Positions 9,864 to 20,082 of a stretch of DNA of 64,000 nt are shown here, one piece after another. Position 1 is the first letter of the stretch; each line of letters opens with the position of its first letter. The stretch comes from Tetracentron sinense (lineage: Eukaryota; Streptophyta; Magnoliopsida; Trochodendrales; Trochodendraceae), in NCBI GenBank assembly GCA_015143295.1, contig CM026570.1, positions 25,737,250 to 25,801,249 of the forward strand. The letters run 5' to 3'. The notes beneath the pieces are model-generated. The model searched no databases and had not been told where the DNA came from. It saw only the letters and a program-made list of their open reading frames with translations. The position numbers and the translations under genes were made by a program.

Positions 9864-11267
9864 ACGATCAGACTGATGATTGTCATGGGCCTTGTCACTT
9901 GACTAGCACAATAGTAGCCCCAAGAGGTTCTTGGCAAGGGAAAAATAAGGAAAGTGCTTAGCTTACCCGCGGTTGCATTTGTGTGACGAAATGACCTGTC
10001 TTCATTGGTCCACGGCCCAATTTTTAACACTCACCACTGTGGTTAAGATTCACTCAGCCTAGGGTTAAGCAATCCAACCTTGGCTTTTAGAAAATTTAAC
10101 TTTAATTAAGTTGAGCTTAACCAGGATTAAATGGGGGTTCAAAGGGACACAAGGACACGGCGGTGACTCTGCTCGAAAAATAACTCTATAACATTGGCAC
10201 ATCCTCCGTATTCATAAACATCTCGATGATTCAACTGAGTTGTGAAGAAAAGACTGCAACAAGACCTTCGTATCTCCCTCAAGAATAAATTGCAGCCAAT
10301 TATTAGTTTGAGCACACCACCGAAGCCCCAAAAGAAGAACCATAGCCTCAGTAAACCTGCCACTGTGAGTATAAAGACTTGAGATTTTGCAATTATATTG
10401 TGGCCATGGCTATCTACAACTATGATACCTATTTCCGTTGCACATCATTTGTGTTGGCCAAGGGCGGAGCCACATAGGGCCAAGAGGGTGGCTGAAGCCC
10501 CCCCCTGAACATTTGGAAAAAACAAGTAGTAATTAATAGGGGCGTAGCCTAGGAGTAGGTGCGGAACTGGGACGGTAACTAAGCCCCTCTGAACTATTGA
10601 GTATTTTGTTTTTAATTTATACTTAATATTATTTAGTTTTAGAGGGCATTGGCATGGGGCAAGGGGACATTTGCCCCATGAAGGCCTAAACGAAAAAAAA
10701 AAGGTTTTATACTACATTAATTTAAGATGACATAGCCATGATCGAGGGGAGCAGCTATCCCTAACTTTTAAAAATATTCGTTATAGGTGGGATGACCCAT
10801 GAACTTGGCACTAAAAAAAATTCAAGGGCTACGCCGCCTCAAACCCCACACCTATTGTTAGCCCACTTGAAAGGAAATCCTAGCCCCTGCTTTTGGCCGT
10901 ACCATCAATCGTCCCTTCACCTTTGGAGGGACCCATGTTCCCTCGATGTTTGATCAGTTGCATATGATAAAGGTGAAGATGGGCTAGATGGTGGGCCCAC
11001 GGTAAATTAGCTACCAAGGCCTCGACTGAGAGATAATCACGAGATTGTGGACGATTATTAGAGAAGCAGAAGTGTTCATGTTTCCAAAAGGACCCAAACA
11101 TGGTCGAAAGATGCACCGCCTTTCTGAAATTGGCTTCCGAGAATTCTTGTTTAGCTATCATAGACGAAGCCCACCATGCACTAATATTGAAGAGAGAGAT
11201 GGGATGGCATGGCTATATATAGTAAGACTTAAATTCACTCTCCCTCTCAAGGATAGGTAGAACCCTA
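9864..11267. other. Unassigned non-coding stretch with a transposon-like remnant
   Basis: No convincing gene is present. The part around 10445-10700 contains GGGCGGAGCC and GGCTGAAGCCCC-type text, GGGGCAAGGGGACATTTGCC and short A-runs. I associate this kind of text with degraded plant DNA transposons, without firm assignment. Open frames at 10139-10363 and 10880-11161 (both minus strand) show no motif I recognise. Confidence 0.4.
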
Positions 11268-11500
11268 TTAACACCCCAAAAGGTAAGACAACCATTAATC
11301 TCTTGTGGAGAAGCAAGTCCACACTCGCGTAGGATGAGACAATCCTACACCCCAAAAAAGTGGGACAACCTATGATTTTTTATGGAGAGGAAAGTCCACA
11401 CCCCTTAAGATTGGACAATCCTACACCTTCAGAAAATACGACAACTTTCTATCTCTTGTGGAGAGACAAGTCTACACCCTTTACGATGGGATAATTCCTC
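11268..11500 (+). repeat. Three-copy tandem repeat, ~80-bp unit
   Basis: The unit contains ACACCCCAAAA, GACAACC, CTTGTGGAGA and CAAGTCCACAC. It recurs from about 11268, 11347 and 11427 with considerable divergence. Confidence 0.65.
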
Positions 11501-12325
11501 TCACTCATCTCTTTAGAAATCTTAGATTGATTATTTAAGATAAGTGATCAAGTGTTTTATCCTTCTTGTTATATAGTAGATCTTATCTTGTTTTAGCAAT
11601 TTAGCAAATTTTAGTGTGTTTTGGTGTGCAAAATTTAGTGCTTTCAATCTTGATCGTTCACCTGCTATCAACTTTCAACACAGAGGGCAATTGTAAATAC
11701 ATAATTTTGCACCTCTGTAAAGCCTATAGACCTCCTATGACCTATCAAAGGGTCTCCCTTTTTATTCCAAAAGTTTTTTAAAAAGTGACCAAAATACCAT
11801 GGATATTTAAAATTTATTAAAATGCCCCTAAGCAAAAAATTATGATAAAGCCCTAGAAATTCTAAAACCATTTATCTTTTTGTTCAAAATTATTTAAAAT
11901 ATTTATCATTTCAATTTGAGAGTTTTGGGGGTCAAAATAAGAATAAAATAGCAAAATAGTTTTTTGGCCAGTCATGAAACAATACTTGGTGGTTAATTCA
12001 AAATTCAAAAAAGTAAACAAAAGGAAAGGGGGGGACGTTGTTCCAAACATAGTCCACAATTCCTTTTTTGTCCTCTTTATTTTATTTTTTATTTTCCTAA
12101 ATGAAAATAGAAAGTATTTTTTTATGGAAAGGGGGATAACCATTTTGAACAGCGGCCCCACCCACATTTTTGGGGCATGTTGACTCTCTTTAGAAATCTA
12201 AGAGTAGGGCATCATTAAAAATGAAGATTCGCTATATATCTTCTATTTGGAGACTACTTTTCGTGTATTTGCCTTGTTATTAATGTATCAAATTTTGACT
12301 CTATAAACGAAGACCAAAAAGGTCT
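11501..12325. other. AT-rich stretch without recognisable features
   Basis: Only short open frames on both strands, long A/T runs and no motif that I can support. Confidence 0.5.
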
Positions 12326-12780
12326 AATTTTAGATTTTTGGACCTTGAAAAAAACTCTCTTCTATCTCTCTCTACTTTTTAATATTAGCGAAGAAATATT
12401 ATTTCAGTTTTTTAGAGCTTTCAGTCACGAATCATACAAACGACATGAGTTTTTTTTAAGAGAATTATCTTGACCTAGGTCTCTCATATACTATTAAGTA
12501 ATTCAATCATGATAATGATATTCTGGACCAGAGCATGCTAAGCTAGTTTTGAATTTTAGATTTTTGGACCTTGTAAAAAACTCTCTTCCATCTCTCTCTA
12601 CTTTTTAATATTAGCGGAAGAAATATTATTTCAGTTTTTTAGAGCTTTCAGTCACGAATCATACAAACGACGTGAGTTTTTTTTAAGAGAATTATCTTGA
12701 CCTAGGTCTCTCATATACTATTAAGTAATTCAATCATGATAATGATATTTTAGGCCAGAGCATGCTAAGCTAGTTTTGAA
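12326..12780 (+). repeat. 226-bp tandem duplication, two copies
   Basis: The sequence starting AATTTTAGATTTTTGGACC at 12326 is repeated from 12552 with few differences. Both copies end in GCATGCTAAGCTAGTTTTGAA. The second copy runs to about 12780. Confidence 0.88.
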
Positions 12781-12795
12781 TTTTTATATGTTTTC

Positions 12796-14145
12796 ATTAG
12801 AGGTGTCAAATGGGCCGTGTCATGCACGGACCACGAATGGGATGGCCCATTTGTTTGGTGGGATGTGTCGTGCTGGCCAACTAACAAAATATGGAGGCCC
12901 AGGCACAACCCATGGTGGGTTGTGTTGTGTCGTATCTGGGCCAACCCGTGGGCCAAGTTTTTTTTGTAAATTAAATTTATAATTGTAAAATTAAAATACA
13001 AAGACACCAATATTGATCTAAAATTTAAAAAGTATCATTTTACTTATGTTTGAAATTTGTAATACAAGTACTTGGTACAATACAAAATTCCAAATAAAGG
13101 CGAGAATTACATCACTATAGTTTGGGTACATCCCAACTAGGTTGGCAGTTGGAACCTACCCAACTATCAATCATTTGCATTGCTCAAGCCCTACAATAAT
13201 GGAAAAAAATACAATATTATCACTAATCCTTTGGTTTGTTGCCGATATCTAAGTTTACCAAATCTTCGGCTATATCATCTTTGGTGTCTTAGTCTTAGTT
13301 CTCCATCTTGTCAATCATTCACGCACATTAAGCACTCCAAAATTTCGGGAGTTAATCTGATCAACCTCTCGGTCAATACTCTACCACCTGCACTAAAAGC
13401 AAACTCCAATGCTACTGTTGAGGTCATAGCTGTTAATAGATCACGTGCTATGATGGAAAGCACAAGAAAAATTCTTTCATGTGTTTTCCACCATGTCAAA
13501 ATTTTAAATTGGGTAGCTCTTCTTGGGTAAGAAATCCAATCCAATCAGTGTCTAAATATTTGAAAAGCTCAATGTGTGTAGAGCTTATAGTATGCGTTAG
13601 GACATTGACAATAGCAGACCAAACTATGTCATCAGTATTAAACGAAGTGAATGAAGATGTAGGTCTTGCATTACTAGAATATTAAGAATCATATGATTGA
13701 TAAATAGAACTTAATAAGTTATTAATATCTTGTCCACTAAATAACTTGTTCAATATTTAAAAATGAAAAAATTTCATGCATTAGTACTTCTACACCAACT
13801 AATTTAATCCTAGGATCCATTATTACAGCTAAACAAAAAATGAGCGGTATAGGTGCAAAATATTAAAAAAAAAAAAAATTTCCATTTCGTGACAAAAAAT
13901 TGCAAAAGTGTGATTTTCTCTATTTTTAGCAAAAGTATTAGCAATACAATATAATTGATTTAGTTCAAAACAAGAAGTAGGGTAATATACCCTTGAACAA
14001 ATATTTGTACCATTATTAAATAATTTCAAATTTTCATGAAATGAAAAGCAATTTACCAATCATATTCATTTAAAAAATACCAATAGCTTTTGTATTAGTA
14101 TTAATATAAGTACTAATTGTCTCACTATAATTTACAATAGATTTT
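12796..14145 (-). mobile_element. hAT transposon remnant, interrupted by a copia insertion
   Basis: The left end carries the GAGGTGTCAAATGGGCC-type terminus and the repeated GGCCCA-rich text common in plant hAT elements. It is followed by a transposase remnant on the minus strand (13311-13860). The right part is cut at 14145/14146, where the copia LTR begins, so the 5' part of the element would lie beyond that insertion or be lost. Confidence 0.65.
13311..13860 (-). pseudogene. hAT transposase C-terminal fragment
   Basis: The minus strand reads LAVIMDPRIKL at about 13826-13800, a motif preceding the C-terminal domain of plant hAT transposases. Further along, at 13540-13311, it shows the hATC dimerisation domain: W.K.HERIF.LS.IARD, then STVALEFAFSAGGRVL, then RLTPEILECLMC. 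Between them the frame is broken. The N-terminal BED finger and first catalytic residues are not visible here. The call rests on the dimerisation domain, which is quite distinctive. Confidence 0.82.
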
Positions 14146-14723
14146 TGTTGAATATTGGCAAAAATTAAGGGGGGCGATCGATTGCCACTAGGGGCGATCG
14201 ATCATCAGGATGGGCGATTGATCGCCCCTAGTGGGGATCGATCGCCCGGAGCGCCGTTTTGGCCCGGGTGCTTGGAATTTTTTTGGGAAATTGTTATTTT
14301 AGTCTTTATATGCTTTGGGAAACCCCTATTCTGATTGGGGGACTTTCTATTAATCTAGGTCACTTATTTAGACCTATAAATAAGGGATTATGGGTCTAGG
14401 GTTTGTATCTAATCATCTTGAAAGGATCAAGGGAATGCTTTTGCATTGAAAGTGGGAGATAATAGAAAAAGTTAAAGCATAGTAGGGCTTGAGAAATGTT
14501 TAAGGGAGGATAGATAGAGATTCTTCTTTGGGTTTTGATAGAGAAGGTGAGTTGAATGCTTTTGTACTGGTTCCTCAAGGTTTCTGTGAATAAAGAAGTG
14601 ATCGGATTTTGACCTGTGGATGTAGGCAGGTTATTGCCGAACCACGTATATCTCTTGTGTTCCTTTGTGTGTGTTTTTGGTTTATTATTTTCTGCATGGT
14701 TATTTCTATTGGTTTCCACAACA
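14146..14723 (+). mobile_element. 5' LTR of the copia element (578 bp)
   Basis: It begins TGTTGAATATTGGC and ends GGTTTCCACAACA. The 3' LTR at 18769 starts with the same text. Four palindromic CGATCGATCG-type iterons lie at about 14174-14250, and a TATA box (TATAAATA) is at 14375-14382. It was inserted into the hAT remnant. Confidence 0.9.
14174..14250 (+). repeat. Palindromic iterons in the copia 5' LTR
   Basis: Four variants of GGCGATCGATCGCC occur within 80 bp, about 125 bp upstream of the TATA box. They lie in a larger imperfect inverted arrangement (CCACTAGGGGCGATCG facing CGATCGCCCCTAGTGG-type text). The 3' LTR repeats the cluster at 18795-18870. Confidence 0.85.
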
Positions 14724-14726
14724 AAT

Positions 14727-14738
14727 TGGTATCAAAGC
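14727..14738 (+). promoter_or_regulatory. Primer binding site of the copia element
   Basis: TGGTATCAAAGC starts three bases after the LTR end. It differs by one base from the initiator tRNA-Met complement TGGTATCAGAGC. Confidence 0.8.
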
Positions 14739-14765
14739 TTCGGGTTAAATTATTTTTCAGTTGCT

Positions 14766-15530
14766 ATGAAAAATTCTGGACAATTTTCCTTGGAGAAGTT
14801 TGACGGAAAATGGAGTTTCAATCTGTGGTAAAGAAGGGTAAATGATGTCCTAGTTCAACAGGGTCTCGCAAGGGCGTTGAAGGGGGATTCCGGTAAACCG
14901 GAAAAGATGTCTGATACAGATTGGGAAGACATTGAGGCAAGGGCAGTCAGCACAATATGCCTCTGTCTTGCAGATAACGTGATGCATAGCGTTATGGATG
15001 AGGAATCGGCACCAGATCTTTGAAAGAAGTTGGAAACGGTCTATATTGAAAGAGCCTTACCAACAGGTTATACTTGAAAAAGGAGTTCAATACCTTAAAG
15101 ATGGCGGAGAGTGCAGATCTCATGGAGTACATTAATGTGTTAAACCAGATCTTGAATCAACTACAGAAAGTTGGTGTCAAGGTGGATGAAGAAGACCAGG
15201 CCGTGGGGCTTCTTACAATACTTCCAAACTCATGATCACTTGGTGACAACTCTCATGTATGGCAAGGAGACACTACTGATGGAGGAGGTAACGACGGTGC
15301 TACTCTCTTACGAGATAAAGAGGAAGTCATTGCATGATGGAAATAATCATGCCATGGTTGCTCAGGGAGGAGGAAGGGACTTGGAGAGAGGATCTGGAAA
15401 AGGCAGGGATAGATCCAAATCCTAAGGAAAAGACAGGGTCCAATGCTACTATTGCAAAGAATTAGGACACTTCAAAAGGGAGTGTCCGAGGCGTGTTGAT
15501 GGGAAGAGGGATTCTTCTGAATGAGATTCT
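14766..15530 (+). pseudogene. gag: copia gag pseudogene
   Basis: From the ATG at 14766 the text follows a copia Gag: FSLEKFDGKWSFNLW, then MSDTDWEDIEARAVSTI, LCLADNVMH, and DHLVTTLMYGKE. A stop sits at 14829-14831. Others follow near 15021 and 15075, and a frame change occurs near 15170. The nucleocapsid zinc knuckle at 15444-15485 (CYYCKELGHFKREC) keeps all four zinc ligands. The gag cannot be translated as it stands. Confidence 0.85.
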
Positions 15531-15798
15531 TCGGCAGCTATAGCAAAGGACAAGGAGGAATATATTGGAGATGTTTTCACAGTCTCCAAAGGTATGGACA
15601 ATTCTTCTGGTGAGTAGATTTTAGATTTGGGGGCTTCATGTTATATTTGATCAAATATGAAATTTTTTGATACATTCCAAAAAGGGACAGGAAAAGTGTT
15701 CCTGGGTGATGGATCTGAATGTGAAATCAGGGAGTTTGATAGTGTAAAGATAAAAATGTTTGATGGAGTTATTCGGACTTTGGGAGGGGTAGCTTGTG
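15531..15798 (+). pseudogene. copia protease fragment
   Basis: ILDLGASCYI at about 15618-15647 is the aspartic protease site, which normally reads LDSGAS. The Ser codon is now Leu (TTG), and stops flank it at 15614 and about 15648. The frame continues with FLGDGSECEI to GGVACV. It then stops at the inserted solo LTR and resumes at 18078. Confidence 0.8.
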
Positions 15799-16009
15799 TG
15801 TAGCACTTCAGACTTTTCCATACTTAATGAATAGCACTTTCATATCTAATTGGCCTTTCACGTAGTCTAATTAATAAATAAAGGAGAAATTGAAAATTCT
15901 AAGATGCCAGAAATGTTCCTTTTTGAAAGACAAATCCAACGCAAGTTGAATCGTCAAAATCCGACGAACGAGTCAAAAGATATGGCCAAAACAGTGGAAC
16001 CTGCAGAGC

Positions 16010-16200
16010 ACCGATCGCTCGGTCCAATGTAGCGATTGATCGGTCCACAACCGATTGCTCGGTCCAAACTGGCGATTGATCGGTCCACAACCGATCGATC
16101 GGTAGCTATCGATTGGTTAACTTTTTTGTATGGGAAAAATTCCAGAGAGCATGTTTTTGACTGATCGCTCAGTCTTAACTATTGATCGATCGGTATATCT
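16010..16200 (+). repeat. Palindromic iterons upstream of the solo LTR promoter
   Basis: About eight variants of ACCGATCGATCGGT occur (such as ACCGATCGCTCGGT, GCGATTGATCGGT and ACTGATCGCTCAGT). They end about 60 bp before the TATA-like CCTATAAGGG near 16257. Confidence 0.85.
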
Positions 16201-17099
16201 CGTTTTGCAGAAATTTCATTAAGGGTTTTTTTGTCTTTTGGGTGTTACACCCTTGCCTATAAGGGTTTGCCCGAGCCTTTAAGGGTTCATAAAACCTAAG
16301 GCAGACATTTGAGAGAAAGGGAGAGAAGAGAAAGAGGGGTTTTCACCTAGGGTTCCTATTGAGCAAAAATCAAGAGTTTAAGCTCCCTAGATCTCACTCA
16401 AAAGCTTGGATTCTTCAAATCTAAGACAAAGCACATGAAGGACTCGTTTTTCAATCTAGGGCAACGTCTCCCTCGACATTTTAAGGGTTTTCCTCTTCTT
16501 CTTTCAAGGTTAGTACACCCTACTAACTCCCTTAGCAATAACCTAGGATTTCTTAAGTGATTGTGCATTGAATCTTCCCCATTTCTCTTTTGTATGGAAA
16601 TATGCTATATTCCCTAAATCTAAATAAGGAAAATGTGAATGGTGGAATGTATGAATGGAGGAGGGGTTGAGGTGATTGGATGTCGTGTTGTACGATGTGT
16701 GATGTGTGTGATGGAAATAGTGGAAGAGCATTCTATAAATAATGAACTTACTTTGATGATTTGACAAAAAATATGCACTAAAAGGGTAAAGGAAACTACT
16801 AAGGAATGTTGCACGCCGGATGTTTGATAAAATGCCTAAACTAGAAACAAATGAATTTTAAGGAAGAAAATTGAAGTAGGCCTTATGAAATTTTCTTATG
16901 AATGATGAATTGACCAAATGCCATGTAAATTCTCTAATTTCCCACATGTTTATACTATGAATAGCTATACTCTATCCGTCAAACCATATAGTCACCATGA
17001 TTACTACAAGTGCTACACACACTCACGCATGCATGCATGAACCGGGTTTTTCAAGAGTATTTGTACATGATAAATCAACAAGAAAACAAGCACATGTGA

Positions 17100-17362
17100 A
17101 GGAGGTTGGTAGCCCAAGTGAAAGGTGCTAGCCTCTGGCTCACAAGAAAATGAAACAAGACAAGGGGGTTGGTAGCCCAAGTGAAGGGTGCTAGCCTCTG
17201 ACTTACAAGTGAAAGGAAACAAGCAATTGAAACAAGTACATGTCAAGGAAGTTGGTAGCCCAAGTGGAAGGGTGCTAGCCTCTGGCTCACAAGAAAATGA
17301 AACCATGTCAAGGAGGTTGGTAGCCCAGGGATGTGCGGGTTCTAGCCTTTGGCTCACAAGTA
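17100..17362 (+). repeat. Four-copy minisatellite in the solo LTR
   Basis: A unit of about 63-84 bp with GGAGGTTGGTAGCCCAAG, GGTGCTAGCCTCTGGCTCAC and AAGAAAATGAAAC starts near 17100, 17165, 17249 and 17312. Confidence 0.88.
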
Positions 17363-18072
17363 TACAAGCCAAAATATGAAATCCCAAACAAGACAGACAC
17401 GCATGCATGATTTTCACAAGCAAGATTGAGGCATGAAAAAGGTTTTTGAACATGAGTTTTACCGGAGTTTTCTCATTCATGCACGCATGTTAAGATATTT
17501 ATATTGCTTCATGTTTAATGCTATTTATCTTATGTTGCTAGGATTGCTTTAACTCGATATTTTGTATTGTGCTCCATGTTGTTGTGTTTTTGTTATTGCT
17601 ATTGTTAACTAATAGCTTGTACTCGCTGAGTATTCCATGCTCAACCGTAGTTTTATCTCGGCAGGTACTGTGGAAGTCTTCGACCTCGAGCCTTGGGTCG
17701 AGGAAGAGTACGTAGAGGAGAAGGAGCCATCTATCCTGTTGCAGTCCCAGGAGGATAGGGATTTGGACGTGTGACCATACCTCGACTATTGTTGAGAGGA
17801 GAGCGTGAGAGAGTCCTTTTTGTATTTTGATAGGTGGCATGTCCATCTTTACTTTGATTATGTATTGTACATAACTTGGAATACTATTTTGGAGTTATAG
17901 AAGAAAAGAAAAAGTTAGTTCCCGTTTCCGCATTCATGACATAGTTTCCGCACTCTGATTATTATTGTATTATATCATGTATAGCCTTGTTCATTACAAG
18001 ATGGTTTGGTAGGTATGTACAGTCACCCCTAAAGTATCCTTTAACTCCTAGGAGGTATTTTGGGGCACGACA

Positions 18073-18753
18073 TTGTGTCCCTAAGTTGTGAAGGAATTTA
18101 ATATCACTCAGGCAATTAGACTTTGATGGCTGTTGCTACACAGTTGTAGGCGAAGTTATCAAAATAAAGCGGGAAAGCAGGGTTGCTTAGTTTTGATGAA
18201 GGGGAAGAAGTGTGGTGAATTATATCTCTTGGAAGGGAATATGATGGTAGGTGGAGCAACTACAAGGTCTGCAGGAAAATGAAAACCTGATGTTGTCTAA
18301 AGAATAGAAAGCTCACCTAAAGTCTCTTTCGCACTCAGTGCAGAGATGGCTATTCTGGTAGGTTTTTGTAAGGGTGGAGATGGTGATGATGTGCCTTTGA
18401 CAGAGATGACGGGTCTATGTCCTCGTCCAGGATTCTTCTATGTTGGAGAATGAGTTTTCAGGCTACACATGGGTTTTGACCATGTTTTATCGAATCCGGT
18501 GGAGTGCTTTCCGGGGTTGGATTCGAGGGTGTGTGTAGCTGGTGGGTCTCTTTCACAGATGGTGCAGAGGAGGGCAAGGTCAAAGCGGTTGTTTGCAGTA
18601 TTTGCAAACAGTGTTTTCAAAATTTTGAGAGAGATTTTGGTTCGAGGTAGAGGTGCTCTCCAGATGTGGGCAATGAAGCGGTGTTCTACCTTGAAGGTTT
18701 GCTTGGTGATTAGCAAATCGGTTCTCTTAGTTGCGGAGGTATCGTAGAATTTT
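18073..18753 (+). pseudogene. copia GAG-pre-integrase remnant and unassigned internal DNA
   Basis: From 18078 the text resumes as the copia pre-integrase segment: a NLISLRQLDFDGCCYTVVGEV-like stretch, then KCGELYLLEG-like text, with stops and frame changes, to about 18290. From there to 18753 I recognise no integrase, reverse transcriptase or RNase H motif. The element has lost them or carries foreign sequence. The open frame on the plus strand at 18469-18747 (92 residues) matches nothing I know. Confidence 0.7.
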
Positions 18754-18768
18754 TGCCAAGGTGGAGAT
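18754..18768 (+). promoter_or_regulatory. Polypurine tract of the copia element
   Basis: TGCCAAGGTGGAGAT immediately precedes the TGTTGAATATTGG of the 3' LTR, the expected position for plus-strand priming. Confidence 0.75.
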
Positions 18769-19280
18769 TGTTGAATATTGGCAAAAATTAAGGGGGCGAT
18801 CGATTGCCACTAGGGACGATCGATCGCCAGGATGGGCAATCGATCGCCCCTAGTGGGGATCGATCGCCCGGAGCATCGTTTTGGCCTGGGTGGTTGGAAA
18901 TTTTTTGGGAAATTGTTATTTTAGTCTTTATATGCTTTGAGAAACCCCTATTCCGATTGAGGGACTTTCTATTAGTCTAGGTCTCTTGTTTAGACCTATA
19001 AATAGAGGATTATGGATTTAGGGTTTGTATCTAATCATCTTGAAAGGATCAAGGGAATGTTTTTGCATTGAGAGTGAGAGATAATAGAAAGAGTTAAAAC
19101 ATACTAGGGCTTGGAAAAGGTTTAAGGGAGGATAGATAGAGATTCTTCTTTAGGTTTTCATAGAAAAGGTGAGTTGAGTGCTTTTGTATTGGTTCATCAA
19201 GGTTTCTGTGAATAAAGAAGTGATCAGAACTTGACCTGTGAACGTAGGCAGGTTGTTGCCGAGCCACGTATATCTCTTGT
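18769..19280 (+). mobile_element. 3' LTR of the copia element, truncated
   Basis: It matches the 5' LTR from its first base through the iteron cluster (18795-18870), the TATA box near 18997 and the TATCTCTTGTG word. There the match is lost at a T-run that begins LINE sequence. The last ~60 bp of the LTR were not found downstream. Confidence 0.88.
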
Positions 19281-20082
19281 GTTTTTTTTTTCTTAGAAAG
19301 CCACTTAGAAGGAGTGGGGGTTTTGACAGACCCCTACCTGTTTATTAATATAAAAAATGGGAGGGGGCATAAACTTTACCCCTACAATTGACCAGACCAA
19401 AAAGAAGATAAAAGGGGGGGGGGGGGGGGGGGGGGGAATAAAACCTTACCCCTAACAGACACACAAAAATTATAAAAAAGACACCAAAGGGGGGACATAA
19501 AACCTTACCCCTTTACTACAAAAAACCAACCAGACAATCATATTCTAACTTTTCTTAGACTCCCTACGCTAGTTTTATCCATATAAATTAAAGCTTCGAT
19601 TCGATTTGACATATTATCCAAATCAAAAGAACCCAAATTTAATCTGGAACAATCAACATTAGCTAGTTCGTCCGCCACTATATTCGTTTCTCGAAATATG
19701 TGATTAACTGAGAAACTATCAGTCAGGAGAGATGAAATATCCTTATTCCAATACCACGTTTTCCAATTACCTGAATTATTGCCAGTCCAATCCTCAACTC
19801 TTTGAATCAGATTCTATAATCACATTATATAGATGAAGCCTCTTGCAAAGAATTAAACCATCGAGAAGCACTCGAGTTTCAGCAATATAGTTGGAGCATA
19901 TACCATAATGGGAAAAGAAACAAGCAACAAAATTACCATTGTGATCTCTAATAATTCCCCCACCACCTGCATTACCAGGATTACCTTTTGAAGCACCATC
20001 TATATTCAATTTGAACTTAGCTCGAGGAAGATGCAGCCATTTAACATGAATGTAGAACCCCAAATCCTTATTTCACTAAGTA
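19281..20082 (-). mobile_element. 3' end of a LINE with RNase H domain, minus strand
   Basis: The T-run at 19281 is the minus-strand poly(A) tail. The 3' untranslated part (19290-19560) has three related segments with CCTTACCCCT-type words and a run of 23 G at 19414-19436. The coding part at 20063-19560 reads an RNase H: KLNIDGASKGNPG (first Asp), YIAETRVLLDGL (Glu), ESDSKS (second Asp), a stop near 19794, then VNHIFRETNIVADELA (last Asp). Plant L1-type LINEs carry such a domain. The 5' part is missing and meets LTR sequence near 20083. Confidence 0.85.

Larger units (their letters stand above)
15799..18072 (+). mobile_element. Solo Ty3/gypsy LTR (2274 bp) inside the copia element
   Basis: The insert starts TGTAGCACTTC and ends GGGGCACGACA. 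It is flanked by a perfect 5-bp duplication TTGTG (15794-15798 and 18073-18077). Removing insert and one duplication joins the copia protease to the GAG-pre-integrase reading (GVACV into PKL). No internal region is present, so it is a solo LTR left by LTR-LTR recombination. It is related to the LTR fragment at 20083-21845 and more distantly to 5311-7627. Shared words include GAGCCTTGGGT and the CTCCTAG.GAGTATTTTGGG-type end. Open frames within it (15899-16090, 17013-17480) follow repeats and are not genes. Confidence 0.93.
14146..19280 (+). mobile_element. Ty1/copia element with most of pol deleted, split by a solo LTR
   Basis: The element comprises a 5' LTR (14146-14723), tRNA-Met primer site, broken gag, protease fragment, an inserted solo gypsy LTR (15799-18072), the GAG-pre-integrase segment, ~460 bp of unassigned internal DNA, a polypurine tract and a 3' LTR. 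The 3' LTR starts at 18769 and breaks off near 19280 at LINE sequence. The integrase core, reverse transcriptase and RNase H are absent, so this is a deletion derivative. The two LTRs look roughly nine-tenths identical by eye. Confidence 0.85.

Noticed and set aside
10880..11161. 93-residue minus-strand open frame as a gene
   Set aside because: No recognisable domain, no codon pattern or neighbour that supports it; left as unassigned.
17013..17480. 155-residue minus-strand open frame in the solo LTR
   Set aside because: It is produced by the four-copy minisatellite and has internally repeated peptide segments without a known domain.
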